A stretch of DNA of 64,000 nucleotides, taken from CAWAHD01 sp963781785. Lineage in GTDB: Bacteria > Planctomycetota > Planctomycetia > Isosphaerales > Isosphaeraceae. The stretch covers positions 3,224,001 to 3,288,000 of the forward strand of contig CAWAHD010000005.1 of the NCBI GenBank assembly GCA_963781785.1. Reading direction: 5' to 3'. This document shows positions 1-8,776 of this stretch, in pieces. The notes under the pieces were generated by a model. That model ran no database searches and was not told where the DNA came from. It saw only the letters and a program-made list of their open reading frames with translations. The translations under genes were made by a program, and so were the position numbers. How positions within the stretch are numbered: the first letter of the stretch is position 1; each line of letters starts with the position of its first letter.

Positions 1-372
1 GTAGCCCGTGCCTCGCGCATGAACCGCTCTGCGATCCCCGGAGTATCCGCGATATGCGGCCGGATGACTTTCAAGGCGACGGGTCGAGCGAGGAGGCTGT
101 CTTCGGCCAGGAAGACAAGGCCCATGCCACCTTCGCCCAGAAGCGTCAGAACCCGATAATGAGCAAGCCAGCCGTACTCTCCGGCGGCTCGAGGCGAGCC
201 CAGGAAGTCGAAGCGTTCGTGCCTGGTCGACGGAAATTCACCCTCGGTTGCACTCTGGGGCGAAGAGGACCCCGGGGGTATAGGCGACTGTGGCTTGGGG
301 ATCCTGGTCTCCGCACGGGTCTTTCCCAGACGGCAGGGGCGTCGTTTGTCGGTCGGAGTCGTCGGGGATCAT
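1..372 (-). CDS. Serine/threonine protein kinase, N-terminal part (partial, frameshifted)
   Basis: Hanks-type kinase whose remainder lies beyond the left edge. On the minus strand the stretch from about 175 to 1 encodes the start of a kinase N-lobe: a glycine-rich loop (LLGEGGMGLVFLAED) and the VAIK-type lysine (PVALKVI), followed by RPHIADTPGIAERFMREA. The only ATG upstream (370-372) opens a Pro/Ser/Thr-rich leader that is in another frame and stops near 240. The frames can be joined by one indel in the G/C run near 258-268, so I treat this as one frameshifted gene. Such kinases are abundant in planctomycetes and phosphorylate cytosolic targets. Kinase identity is confident; start and integrity are not. 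Confidence 0.7.
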
Positions 373-706
373 GGCTCACTCCGGGTTCGACACGAAGCAC
401 GATCAAATCCACGATAATCTCCGCCCGCGGACTTGACGATCGCACGGCACGTTATCACTCTGCAAGCGTCTCCGGGAGCCCGACGTTTGAGCGGAACGCT
501 GCCTCGCAAGCTTGCCAAGCCCCGGCGCAGTCGTTCGGCTCCGGCCTATTGAATTTGTCGCAGTCGGCCCCGAAATCCTGACAGACCTCAACTCCTCAGC
601 GATATGCCGTGCCGTGTTGCGAGACGATCTAGCGGTTCTTGTTAAAGATCACGCGACGTAACGCGGAAGGCTCGCGGCAATTGCGTCCTCACCAGCTCCG
701 AAGCGC
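373..706. other. Intergenic stretch without a gene
   Basis: No credible coding sequence here; short open frames on both strands lack codon bias or recognisable domains. It contains one copy of a 32-nt dispersed repeat (461-492). It separates the kinase from the secreted protein gene to its right. Confidence 0.5.
461..492. repeat. 32-nt dispersed repeat, copy 1
   Basis: Begins TGCAAGCGTCTCC and ends CGACGTTTGAGC. It recurs at 1896-1927 with a single C/T difference. Both copies lie in non-coding DNA. Function unknown. Confidence 0.7.
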
Positions 707-1462
707 TCAGGATGCGCGGGCCGCGGGTGGCGTGGGCGCGGCGGCCCCTGCCGGCGAGTTGACCGCCTGCGCCAACGATTCGTACAGCGACAGCAGGAAC
801 ACGTGGTAGGTGTCGAGAACGCGGGGACTCTCGTGGGCGCGGAGATATTGCAGCGCGGGCCGCCCGTAATCAAGCAGCTTTTTCTGCGCATCTGTCACCG
901 TGGCCAACGAAGCGACGCCATTCCTCTTCGTCTCGGCCAAGACCACGTCGCTCGCCCGATCAAAGATCGTCCGTTTCGCTTTGAGCTCTCCGGCCGTCGG
1001 GGCATCGCCGGGCCAGACGAGCTGGTTCGTTTCGTCGTAGAAGCTGGAAAGGGGCAAAACCGGCATCTGCGGAGCGACGTTCGTCGCCGTGCGAGTCGTG
1101 GCCGGAGAGGGACGTGGGGGCCGATGGCCGTAGCGGGCCGGGTCATTGCTGTGCGCAGCATGGTGGCGCTCGACAAACCCGTTGTCACGAATGTGGTTGA
1201 TGTAGGAATTGGGATTGTTGGCGTAAACGCCACGGGAGGGCAGATGGGTGTCGCGCCCGGCATCAAACAGCGCTTTCTGATACAGGAAGCTCTCGGGTTT
1301 CGGCACTTGGCTGAAGCCCCCAAGACCGAATCCGTAGCCACCGAAGCCCGTTCCCAGTCCGGGTCCGAATTGTGCCTCGGCCCGGCGCGGCCCAAAGCCA
1401 AAGGCGGCCGCAGCCACGATGACCACCACGATGATCGTCCTACGACTCGCTGCGGATTTCAT
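707..1462 (-). CDS. Hypothetical secreted protein with Gly/Phe-rich N-terminus
   Basis: A 251-residue protein I do not recognise. The start at 1462 is preceded by a strong ribosome binding site (AAAGGAGG about 8 nt upstream) and opens with a signal peptide (charged MKSAASRR, hydrophobic Ile/Val/Ala stretch, then AEAQ). A Gly/Phe-rich segment (FGPGLGTGFGGYGFGLGGF) follows, then a polar region and an Ala-rich tail. An open frame extends 25 codons further up but has no such start signals. No catalytic motif is visible. The same kind of Gly-rich secreted leader occurs in the small protein at 11.4-11.7 kb. Probably exported to the periplasm or surface. Confidence 0.65.
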   Translation of the reverse strand: MKSAASRRTIIVVVIVAAAAFGFGPRRAEAQFGPGLGTGFGGYGFGLGGFSQVPKPESFLYQKALFDAGRDTHLPSRGVYANNPNSYINHIRDNGFVERHHAAHSNDPARYGHRPPRPSPATTRTATNVAPQMPVLPLSSFYDETNQLVWPGDAPTAGELKAKRTIFDRASDVVLAETKRNGVASLATVTDAQKKLLDYGRPALQYLRAHESPRVLDTYHVFLLSLYESLAQAVNSPAGAAAPTPPAARAS

Positions 1463-1795
1463 CGCTGCTGCCTCCTTTGGGGCTGACGCTCTCGTGGCAA
1501 TTTCACTTTGGAAACCAAATCGGGAATTGGAACGCATCGGTGAACTCCAGTGAGGCGGATCGTCCGGAACGAAAACGCGGAACGTCCGCGACTCGGACCG
1601 AGCCGGAAGTCAATGTCGGATCGCATGATGATCAGCATGGCAAGCCCCCGAAAACACGTGGGAGCTACTTAGCGATCTCCATGCCAGTCGCCTCGAGGAG
1701 GGCCACGCGGTCGCCACAACTCTCCGGTGAGCTGAGAGATGATTCTTCTTTGCGAGGCGGGCCGAGGAATACAACCACAGTCCGACGGGCGGAAG

Positions 1796-1868
1796 GCGCC
1801 ACGACCGATCGTGGGGACTACGAGGGTTCGTGGTATGAGCGGGACGCGCCGAGCTATCTGGACCAGCC
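1796..1868 (-). repeat. Remnant of the 3' end of a Fis-type regulator gene, copy 1
   Basis: The minus strand reads LGASRSYHEPS then stop, closely matching the last codons of the sigma-54 activator at 12.7 kb (LGISRASHERS, stop) and a second copy at the end of dsbD (LGIARSTHEPS, stop). Similarity continues past the stop codon, so this is a duplicated DNA segment rather than a conserved protein. Nothing upstream of it here encodes the rest of such a regulator. Confidence 0.55.
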
Positions 1869-1895
1869 ACAACCGTTGGCCGTCATCAGCTCTTG

Positions 1896-1927
1896 TGCAA
1901 GCGTCTCTGGGAGCCCGACGTTTGAGC
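1896..1927. repeat. 32-nt dispersed repeat, copy 2
   Basis: Matches 461-492 with one mismatch. It sits just beyond the 3' end of the TlpA-like gene, beside the Fis-end remnant. Confidence 0.7.
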
Positions 1928-1952
1928 ACCACTCCGACTCGAAGGAGCGCCC

Positions 1953-3362
1953 TCACCTCCCAACTTGCAGTTCGATCGTCAGATCCTGGCGGAGGAAGAG
2001 GCAGCGGCCTCCTGCCTCCTCGCAGGTGTTGTACAGGGCATAGGCCGCGAGGCGAGTCTTTCCCGTAGCGGCGGACGGCGCCTTAACCTCAAAGTCGAGG
2101 CGGCGAACCTCGTCTGACTCGGGCCGGTCGCTCTGCGGTGCCTCCAGCAGGCGAGTCGAGATCGTCCAGCCTTCGGCCCCGCCGATCCAGACCCGCAGCG
2201 GGGTGGACTCGTTGTTCCAGTGTCCGGCGTGTGCCGCGTTGGGGCTAAAGGCAAGGTGGACCCGTGCAGCTTTGCCGCGCCCGATCCGCGCAGGGACAAC
2301 GACCACTTCGGCCTCGATGAGCCGCTCTTTGTCCCGGTGGATCTGTCCTTTCGGATCGGGCTCGACCGGGGCGGCGTCAGCCACGACTTCGCGAACGGGG
2401 CCGGCGAGCTCGGAACCGTAGGGCTCCACAACGAGAGGGAAAGGCGTTTCGCCGCGGCGCGAGATCTCCGCTCTGGCCTGCGCGACCCAGTCGTAGAACG
2501 AATAGGGCTTGGTCAGGCGCGGGCCGTATTGCTCGATGCGTCGACGCCAGATGTACTGGTTCGGGTCGAGCGCCAGGGCATGGCTCCAGGCGTCGATCGC
2601 GGCTTGAAAGTCGCCGGGGCGTCGCGCCGCCGACTCGTGGCGCATTCGGCGGGCAACTCCGAGCCGGAACCACCCGTTTTTGTCCGATGGATCGAGCGCC
2701 AGGGCACGGGCGTAGGCGTCGATCGCCTCGTCGACCCACCCGGCGCCGCCGCAGATTGTCAGGGCGTCGCCCACGGCCCGCCAGGCGCCGACGTCGTCGT
2801 TCGCCTCGGCCGTGCGGCGCAGCGAGGCCGGGTCCGGAGGTCCGCTGGACCGCGGCGCACCGGGCGGCGCGTGGTCAACGAACGTCTTATCGAGGAACTC
2901 GGCCTGGAACGTCTCGGGGCGAGGGCGGATGGCGCGTACGATGCCGTGCTCGTCGATCGCAAGGACGATCGGGACGGCCGGCGCCTCCAGAAGATTGATC
3001 GGGTCGTGGAGGATCGGCCAGTCGAACCGCTTCCACTGGGCAAACAGCCGGCAGCGGTCGGCGTGCTGCTCCTGGTCGACGCCCAGGAGTACCAGGCGTC
3101 CGTTCTTCGCCCACTCGCGAGTCGCTTCGTGCCAGACCGGCACGTGCTGGCGGCAGCCGACTCACCAGGAGGCGAACTGGATCAGCAGCACCCTCTTGCC
3201 GCGGAAGTCCGACAATGAGACGGGCGCGCGATCGCCGATCCTGGGTAGCGTGAAGTCGGGGTGCCGCTCCCCGACCTTGGGCGCATAGGACACGGCCCTA
3301 GCACGCGAGGTCGAGCCGATCATGATCCCGCAGGCTGCCAGGGCCAGGGCCAGCTTCCGCAT
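1953..3362 (-). CDS. Probable selenoprotein: TlpA-like thioredoxin (UVGC) with TPR region
   Basis: Exported thiol-disulfide oxidoreductase. From the ATG at 3362 (GAGGAG 7 nt upstream) come a signal peptide (MRKLALALAACGIMIG...ARA), an AhpC/TSA-TlpA fold (KVGERHPDFTLP, LSDFRGKRVLLIQFASW), and then a TGA at 3162-3164. The frame continues VGCRQHVPVW, a normal TlpA active site with the first Cys replaced. A hairpin 19 nt after the TGA (3129-3143) fits a bacterial SECIS. Later residues contain TPR-like repeats (two ALALDP motifs) and a C-terminal beta-rich region ending DLTIELQVGR. It lies 33 nt downstream of the other UxxC gene, probably in one transcript. Without Sec insertion it would be truncated after about 66 residues. 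A decayed paralogue lies at 10890-11275. Confidence 0.8.
3129..3143 (-). promoter_or_regulatory. Candidate SECIS hairpin of the TlpA-like gene
   Basis: In the mRNA, GUGCC-GGUCU-GGCAC forms a perfect 5-bp stem with a GGUCU loop, starting 19 nt after the in-frame UGA. Bacterial SECIS elements lie directly downstream of the UGA within the coding region, and the E. coli fdhF apical loop also contains GGUCU. The decayed paralogue has lost the pairing (GTGCC facing GCCAC). Confidence 0.7.
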
Positions 3363-3395
3363 CGTTCGTCTCCTCATTCTTCAGGGCGAAAGCGA

Positions 3396-3978
3396 TCACT
3401 TGACCTTCTTCGCCGCCTTGACAAGTTCGTCCGTCGAATGGCGCTCTCGGAAACCCTTCGAGGAAAAGCTTCGCGCGGATCACGCCCTCTCGATCAACAA
3501 GGAATGTCCCGGGGTTCGGCACGCCCTCAGCCTTGCCTTTGGCGGCCTCGTTGCGGATGTGGTAGGCCTCGATCGTCTTGCTATCCGGATCGGAGAGCAT
3601 CGGGAAGCCGATCTTGTTGCGGTCGGCGAAGGTCTTCAAGACCTTCGTGTCGTCATAGCTGATGCCGACCAACTGCACTCCTGCGTCTTCGATGGACTTG
3701 AGGTCGCGTTGCAACTGGACCAGTTGCTTGCGGCAGAATGGTCACCAGTCGGCCGAACGGTAGAACACGAGGGCGACCTTGCCCTTCTTGAGGAATTCGG
3801 CCAGCGAGCGCTCCGTGCCTTTCTGATCCTTGAGGGTAAACTTCGGCGCCTTCTCGCCGACCTTCAGGCCCGTCTGCTCCTCGGGCGAGGGCTTTGCCTT
3901 GCCTTGGGACCAAGCGGTAGAGGTAGCGAGCAGCACGACCGTCGCCGCAAATGTCATCGATCGGATCGGGGATAACAT
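3396..3978 (-). CDS. Probable selenoprotein: AhpC/TSA peroxiredoxin-like protein (UPFC)
   Basis: Thioredoxin-fold peroxiredoxin-like protein with signal peptide (MLSPIRSMTFAATVVLLATSTAWSQ). Sequence in order: LKVGEKAPKFTL, SLAEFLKKGKVALVFYRSADW, a TGA at 3742-3744, then PFCRKQLVQLQ. Family members read DWCPFC here, so the TGA replaces the first active-site Cys. A perfect 7-bp hairpin with a GUC loop begins 15 nt after it (3711-3727). The rest (GISYDD, FPMLSDPDSKTIEAYHI, PGTFLVDREGVIRAKLFLEGF) is typical of AhpC/TSA. A one-base indel near 3450 disturbs the C-terminus; the other frame gives the expected ending RERHSTDELVKAAKKVK and a stop at 3396-3398. Together with the gene just downstream it forms a two-gene Sec-redox unit. 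Confidence 0.8.
3711..3727 (-). promoter_or_regulatory. Candidate SECIS hairpin of the peroxiredoxin-like gene
   Basis: GCAACUG-GUC-CAGUUGC is a perfect 7-bp stem starting 15 nt after the UGA. Its loop region reads GGUC, as in the neighbouring candidate. Position, small loop and loop G residues match what is known of bacterial SECIS elements. Confidence 0.7.
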
Positions 3979-4068
3979 TCAAGCTCCTTCCAAAATAAGG
4001 ACGAACCAGCGAATCGGTCGAATCAGGTACTCCGCACTGCTCGGACGGACGTTGTGAAATCCGGGAAT

Positions 4069-4929
4069 TCATTGCGCCTTGGCCACCGCCTTGGCAGCGC
4101 CGGTCGCCGGCATTCCGCTCGTCGTGGTCGATCGCCAGGGGAGGTCGGCCGCCTGGTGGACCACTCCGGTGCGCTTGTCCTGCACGAACACGCCCAGACG
4201 AAGGTTTTGACGCTTCCAGGTCGGCTCGATCTGGAACGGGAACTTTCGCGCTAAAGGTGACTTGCCGTCGAGCTCGATGAACTCGTATTTGGTCAGACGC
4301 GCCGGGAAGCGCGCGACGAGCGACTTACCCGCATTCTCGCCCGAAGGGACGTTGGTGACAACGCCGTCCTCGCGGAGCACGGCGCAGACCAAAAGCGGTG
4401 TCCTCTCAGTCCGGGGAGACCGGCTCGCCACCTTGATTGTCGCCGTGCCCGAGAGCCCATCGCCCTTGAGGGCGAGGGCGACGTCAAGGCTCACGCCGGG
4501 TTTCTTCGCGAGCTCACGACGGATTGCCGCCTCGGCCGAGGCGGGGTCTCGTCCGTTCACAGACTGCTCGCCGTCGATCATGAGCATCGGCGTGTAATAC
4601 AGGCCGTAGTCGGCATTCTTGGGCTTGGTGTAGAGCTGGTTGTAAATCATCTGCCGCTGGCTGTAGAGCGGGTCGGAGAACACGTCCTTCCAGGGATCAT
4701 TAAAGTAATCGACATGAAATGCGATCGGTACGATTCTGCGCTCTCGCTCGGCCAGCGCGCCGAGCATTTTCTCGGCCGTAGGGCACATGTCGCAACCCTG
4801 TGAGGTATAAAGTTCGACCAGGACCATTCGCTTCGGCTCATCGCCTAGGGCGGCCGACACGGCCCGGTCCGGCCCGCCGGCGAACAACAGCGGTATCACC
4901 AGTGCCAAGAGTTTCAGCCGCAGACGCAT
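4069..4929 (-). CDS. DUF1223 family secreted thioredoxin-fold protein
   Basis: The ATG at 4929 follows AAGGAG at 8-nt spacing and opens a signal peptide (MRLRLKLLALVIPLLFAGG). The body begins VLVELYTSQGCDMCPTAEKML, the conserved DUF1223 start with a CxxC pair. It continues AFHVDYFNDPWKDVFSDPLYSQRQMIYNQ and YTPMLMIDGEQSVNGRD, which are also family signatures. DUF1223 proteins have a thioredoxin-like N-terminal domain and a beta-rich C-terminal domain; the substrate is unknown. Here the cysteines are normal, unlike the two genes downstream. The Ala/Lys-rich tail is probably disordered. It belongs to the redox island and may share a transcript with the selenoprotein pair. Confidence 0.85.
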   Translation of the reverse strand: MRLRLKLLALVIPLLFAGGPDRAVSAALGDEPKRMVLVELYTSQGCDMCPTAEKMLGALAERERRIVPIAFHVDYFNDPWKDVFSDPLYSQRQMIYNQLYTKPKNADYGLYYTPMLMIDGEQSVNGRDPASAEAAIRRELAKKPGVSLDVALALKGDGLSGTATIKVASRSPRTERTPLLVCAVLREDGVVTNVPSGENAGKSLVARFPARLTKYEFIELDGKSPLARKFPFQIEPTWKRQNLRLGVFVQDKRTGVVHQAADLPWRSTTTSGMPATGAAKAVAKAQ

Positions 4930-5143
4930 GGACAAGGCTCCTTGCGTTCGAGTTTCATTAAATGCCCCGTTCCGGCAGCAAGCTCGTCACAAGCAATTGC
5001 AACGCCGGTGCCGGGCCGTCTGTCTAAGGTAAATTTGGTCGTAACCCACAACAAATGAAAAACGTGAGTCGAACGCTCGCCTGATGGCGGAGGAATATCC
5101 GGCGAGCACGCCGGGGATCGGCATCACGAAATGTCGTGGCCGG

Positions 5144-7210
5144 CTACGACGGTTCGTGGGTCGAGCGTGCGATGCCGAGCTTCTTGGACCGGCTCACCCG
5201 AGTTTGGTCAGTTGTCCGTGTCACATGGGAAGTCTTGGCGCCGCGCGACGGTCCAGCCTGGCGAAAGGCTCGCACGATCGGCTCGGGGCTTGCGAGCAAC
5301 CCATCCAACAGAATCGGCCTGCGGGAGGAACTGCCCGGGAAAATGGCATAGAACGGTATCGACGCAGCCTTGTTGCCCAGGCGACGCAGGGTTTCATCGA
5401 CCTCCGGGGCCGGTTTGGTCTTGTCGGCCCGGAGTGCGACGACACCGTTCTCGTGAATCAACCGGGCGACTTCCTTTCGTTCGATGGCCGCCGCTTCGTT
5501 CGCCTTGCAGGTCAAGCACCAGTCGGCCGTGAAATCGACAAACACGGTCTTGCCTGCGCTCACGAGCTCCTCGAGTCTGCGTCTCGAGAACGGCTCCCAC
5601 GTGATGCCGTCGAGATTGCGCCGGGGGAACACCGCAACCTGCCCGGAGGGATCAGCCGAGGCCGAGAGCTTTCGTTCCAGGTTGCGCTCGAACCGCTTGG
5701 CCATCACGTCATCCAACCAGCCGAATGACAGCCAAGCTGCTGCCGCGACGGTTCCCGCGGCAACGCCCCATGCTCGCAGCCGCCGCCCACGCGATTCCAA
5801 GAGCGGATCTCGGCCCACCCACCAGCATGCGAGGCCGACGCCGAACAGCAAGAGCACTGTGGGAACAACGCTCGGAGCAGGAATGAAGCTCAGCAGATAA
5901 ACGATGGTCGCCATGAGCACGAAGCCCATCATCTGCTTGAACGTGACCATCCAGTTACCCGGCCTCGGCAGGAGCCGGACCAGCCGCGGGAACAGTCCGG
6001 CCAGCAGGTATGGGCTGGCCATGCCCAGCGCGACGAAGGCGAAAACGAGATAAGTCAGATACGCCGGCCGAACGATCGCCCATGCCAGGGCCGAGCCGAG
6101 AAAGGGACCACTGCACGGGGTCGCCAGGAGCGTGCTCAACACGCCCATGCTGAACGCACCGCCATAGCCTTCGCCGCCGGCAGCTCCTCCGGCTGTTCCG
6201 ACGAATCCGGGCACGGGGACTTCCCAGACGCCGAGAAAGCTCAAGCCGAAAGCGAACACGATGGCGGCGAGCGTCACGCTGAACGCGGTACTGCTGAACT
6301 GCTCGCCCCAGCCCAGACCGGCGAAGACGGCGAATGTGGCCAGCGCGAGCATCACGGACATCAATCCAGCCGAGTAGGCGACGTTGAGCAGGAGAACTCG
6401 CCGTCGCTTGTCGTGGGATTGCTGCACGAAGGAGAGAAGCTTCAGGCCAACCACCGGCAGCACGCAGGGCATCAGGTTGAGCAGGAAACCCGCGACGAAC
6501 GCCAGCGGCAGGATCGCCCAAACGGAGTAAGAACCGGGTTCCGCGGCGGCGATCTCGATCTGATCGAGCGAAAAGCTCCCGGTCGAGGATCCCGGATCCG
6601 CCCGCGGCCCCGCTGCCGTCCCCGCGATGGCCTCGGTGGGAGCGCGAAGAGCGCCGACGACGGATTTCGACGCGTCAGCCTTGCCGACTGCTGCGTCCTG
6701 GCCGGAGTGGCCGGGCGACGGTACGAGATCGGTACGGAGCAGGGCCTTGAACTCGTATGTCTTTGGGGCCAGGCAGCGATCTTCTTGGCAGGCTTGAGCG
6801 AAGACCGTCCCCTGCACGACGAGCTCGTCATTCGGTGCCGATGACAAGGCCACCGGGGCGGTCCAGGTGACCTGTCCCTCGTACTCGTGGAGCTCGACCT
6901 CCAGAGTTGGATGCTTGACGATTTTCGGCGGCCGAGATGGGGTGAACGCTCCGGTGACGCGCACCGGCGTGGACTTGGTCACGGTGATCCTCGTCGCCAG
7001 GAACGGGCGCGGCTGGGACTGGGCGTAGATGTGGAATCCGGTCGCGACGTCGGCAGTCACGGAGAGCTGGCCCACCCGATCCGATGTGCGTGTCAACGTC
7101 GAGGAGATTCCCACCACCGGAGGCACGTCGCCAGCCGCGGCGGGCCGGAGCGACGGACCAACGAAGGCCAGTACCAAGACGAGAGTCAAGAGTCGAAGGG
7201 TGGGGCTCAT
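5144..7210 (-). CDS. dsbD: Thiol:disulfide interchange protein DsbD
   Basis: Carries reducing power from cytoplasmic thioredoxin across the inner membrane to periplasmic thiol proteins. From 7210: a signal peptide (MSPTLRLLTLVLVLAFVG), an alpha domain whose Cys pair reads ACQEDRC, an eight-helix transmembrane domain with the two essential cysteines in LNLMPCVLPVVGLK and LATPCSGPFLG, and a C-terminal thioredoxin domain with VDFTADWCLTCKANE. All three modules of DsbD are present. The last ~20 residues (SKKLGIARSTHEPS) do not belong to the family and match the 3' end of a Fis-type regulator, so the original stop appears to have been lost by insertion of that segment. It is the likely electron donor for the UxxC proteins next to it. 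Confidence 0.92.
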   Translation of the reverse strand: MSPTLRLLTLVLVLAFVGPSLRPAAAGDVPPVVGISSTLTRTSDRVGQLSVTADVATGFHIYAQSQPRPFLATRITVTKSTPVRVTGAFTPSRPPKIVKHPTLEVELHEYEGQVTWTAPVALSSAPNDELVVQGTVFAQACQEDRCLAPKTYEFKALLRTDLVPSPGHSGQDAAVGKADASKSVVGALRAPTEAIAGTAAGPRADPGSSTGSFSLDQIEIAAAEPGSYSVWAILPLAFVAGFLLNLMPCVLPVVGLKLLSFVQQSHDKRRRVLLLNVAYSAGLMSVMLALATFAVFAGLGWGEQFSSTAFSVTLAAIVFAFGLSFLGVWEVPVPGFVGTAGGAAGGEGYGGAFSMGVLSTLLATPCSGPFLGSALAWAIVRPAYLTYLVFAFVALGMASPYLLAGLFPRLVRLLPRPGNWMVTFKQMMGFVLMATIVYLLSFIPAPSVVPTVLLLFGVGLACWWVGRDPLLESRGRRLRAWGVAAGTVAAAAWLSFGWLDDVMAKRFERNLERKLSASADPSGQVAVFPRRNLDGITWEPFSRRRLEELVSAGKTVFVDFTADWCLTCKANEAAAIERKEVARLIHENGVVALRADKTKPAPEVDETLRRLGNKAASIPFYAIFPGSSSRRPILLDGLLASPEPIVRAFRQAGPSRGAKTSHVTRTTDQTRVSRSKKLGIARSTHEPS

Positions 7211-7434
7211 GGCTGGGCAACCTTTCTGCGCGGACGGGCCGATCGGACAAGCCTTGATCGGGCGTTTCCTGCCTGGTAGGTTCGCGCTTGCCGACCGCGA
7301 CCTACCAGGGTAATGTTCCCATGCCGCCGTGGGCAAGTCTGCGGAAGAGGCGTGCCAGGTCGATCGGATCGAGTCGCCCCGTCGACGAGTGCCCGGCGCT
7401 TGGGCGGGCGCACTCGCCGCGATTGGGGTCGGAC

Positions 7435-8349
7435 TTACTTCTGGATAATCAGCTCGGTCGGCTCAATCCAGGTGAAGCGACCACGCTCTTTGATGATATG
7501 GCCGCTCACGCGCACGTTCTGTCCGGTGTAGCGGTTCTCGTATACGCTGGGGTAAAGCTTGTGCGCCTGCTCGACGATCACCACCTTTCCGTCGTCCGTG
7601 TTGACGGCCAGCCCGAGCTCATCGGGGTTCTGGATCGGCGAGACACCGTGCTCGCAGCCCGCGCACGTGGTTCTCCCCAGGACCGTCAGGGAGCCGTTCC
7701 TCTCGGGTCGTTGGCTCGCCTTCGACTCCATGGCATTCGGCTTTGGAGCCGCCGCGACATACTGGGCCGGGTCTTTGCGGAAGGCGGACTGCTCGCGATC
7801 GGACACGAACAAATAGCGCAACCCGTCCTTGATCTCCGCGAACTCGGGCTTGCCGGCAACACGCTTGTTGTGGCGGACCAGACAAACCGCACAGTCACCG
7901 TTCAGCGCGAGGTCAACGTTGGCAAACTCCTTGGGTTTGCTGAGGAAGGCCTGTTGCTGCTCCGCGCCAGGGAACAGGTACAGCCTGTTGTCGTACCGCG
8001 CGGTGTGGTTGACATTCCCGGGAACGCGCTTCCCGAGCTTGGCGTAGCAGACGATGCAGTCGCCGCCCAAGGCGGGCACATACTTTGCGGGGTTGGCCAG
8101 GAACTTCTGCTTGATCGTATCGTCCGGGAAATAGTACGTGACGCCGTCGTAAGTGGCCTGATGCTCAGGCGACCCCTTCGCCCACTTGCTGGCATCGACG
8201 ATGCAGACAGGACAGTAGCCTCCAAGGCCGATCCGGGACTCCTGCTCGTGTCCCGCCTTGACTGTTTGCAGGCTCCCAATGGCGAGGATGGCCAGAGCGA
8301 GCAGTGATCCTGTCAGTACCTTGGAGCGATCGAGCAACACACGACTCAT
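7435..8349 (-). CDS. Secreted Cys-rich protein with YHS-like repeats
   Basis: The start at 8349 follows AAAGGAGA at good spacing and opens a signal peptide (MSRVLLDRSKVLTGSLLALAILAIGSLQTVKA). Three repeated units follow, each with a CxxC and a YHS-like pattern: GGYCPVCIVD...YYFPDDTIKQKFLANPAKY, GDCIVCYAK...LYLFPGAEQQQAFLSKPKEF and GDCAVCLVR...RYLFVSDREQSAFRKDPAQY. A final domain has TTCAGCEHGV and a beta-rich OB-like end (NVRVSGHIIKERGRFTWIEP). YHS domains are associated with metal binding and often accompany copper or redox proteins. Exact role unknown; a periplasmic metal or thiol function fits the neighbours. Confidence 0.7.
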   Translation of the reverse strand: MSRVLLDRSKVLTGSLLALAILAIGSLQTVKAGHEQESRIGLGGYCPVCIVDASKWAKGSPEHQATYDGVTYYFPDDTIKQKFLANPAKYVPALGGDCIVCYAKLGKRVPGNVNHTARYDNRLYLFPGAEQQQAFLSKPKEFANVDLALNGDCAVCLVRHNKRVAGKPEFAEIKDGLRYLFVSDREQSAFRKDPAQYVAAAPKPNAMESKASQRPERNGSLTVLGRTTCAGCEHGVSPIQNPDELGLAVNTDDGKVVIVEQAHKLYPSVYENRYTGQNVRVSGHIIKERGRFTWIEPTELIIQK

Positions 8350-8776
8350 GGTCTTCTCCTTTGGTGAATCAGCGAGTGAAGCAGATATCTCAGCCACATC
8401 CGAGTCGCCCGACGGCAACTGATCACCCGAAGCGAAGAGCCACCGTGAGCGCTCACTCTTAAGATGTCGCTACCGCGCCGGTTCTTACCTCCAGCGACCA
8501 GAACACGCGTCACAATTGAATCTTGCTTTCGCGGGGTAAGAGATCGAAGGCCGGCTCCGTCCTAAGGGGGGCGAGAGTGAACGGGATTACAAATGCCGAA
8601 GGAGCATCCCGGTAAAGTCCGGGGAGCAGGTACACCATGTTGGTGAACGATCCCACGCCGCACAAGGGCCGCGAGGCTCGCCACCAGATCGGCTCCGGCA
8701 ATTGACGGATAGCGCTGCCCTCGCGATCACGATCTCGCATGACCGATTCACGACCACAATGGAAAAGGGGATGACC
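8350..8776. other. Divergent intergenic region, no gene recognised
   Basis: Lies between the minus-strand YHS gene and plus-strand thioredoxin, so it should carry both promoters. I see no convincing conserved promoter boxes and no supported coding sequence. The open frame that continues left of the thioredoxin start lacks a ribosome binding site. Confidence 0.45.

Noticed and set aside
2220..3218. Long open frame on the plus strand opposite the TlpA-like gene
   Set aside because: No domain, Arg/Gly-rich translation, fully antisense to a gene with a clear fold. It is a shadow caused by high GC.
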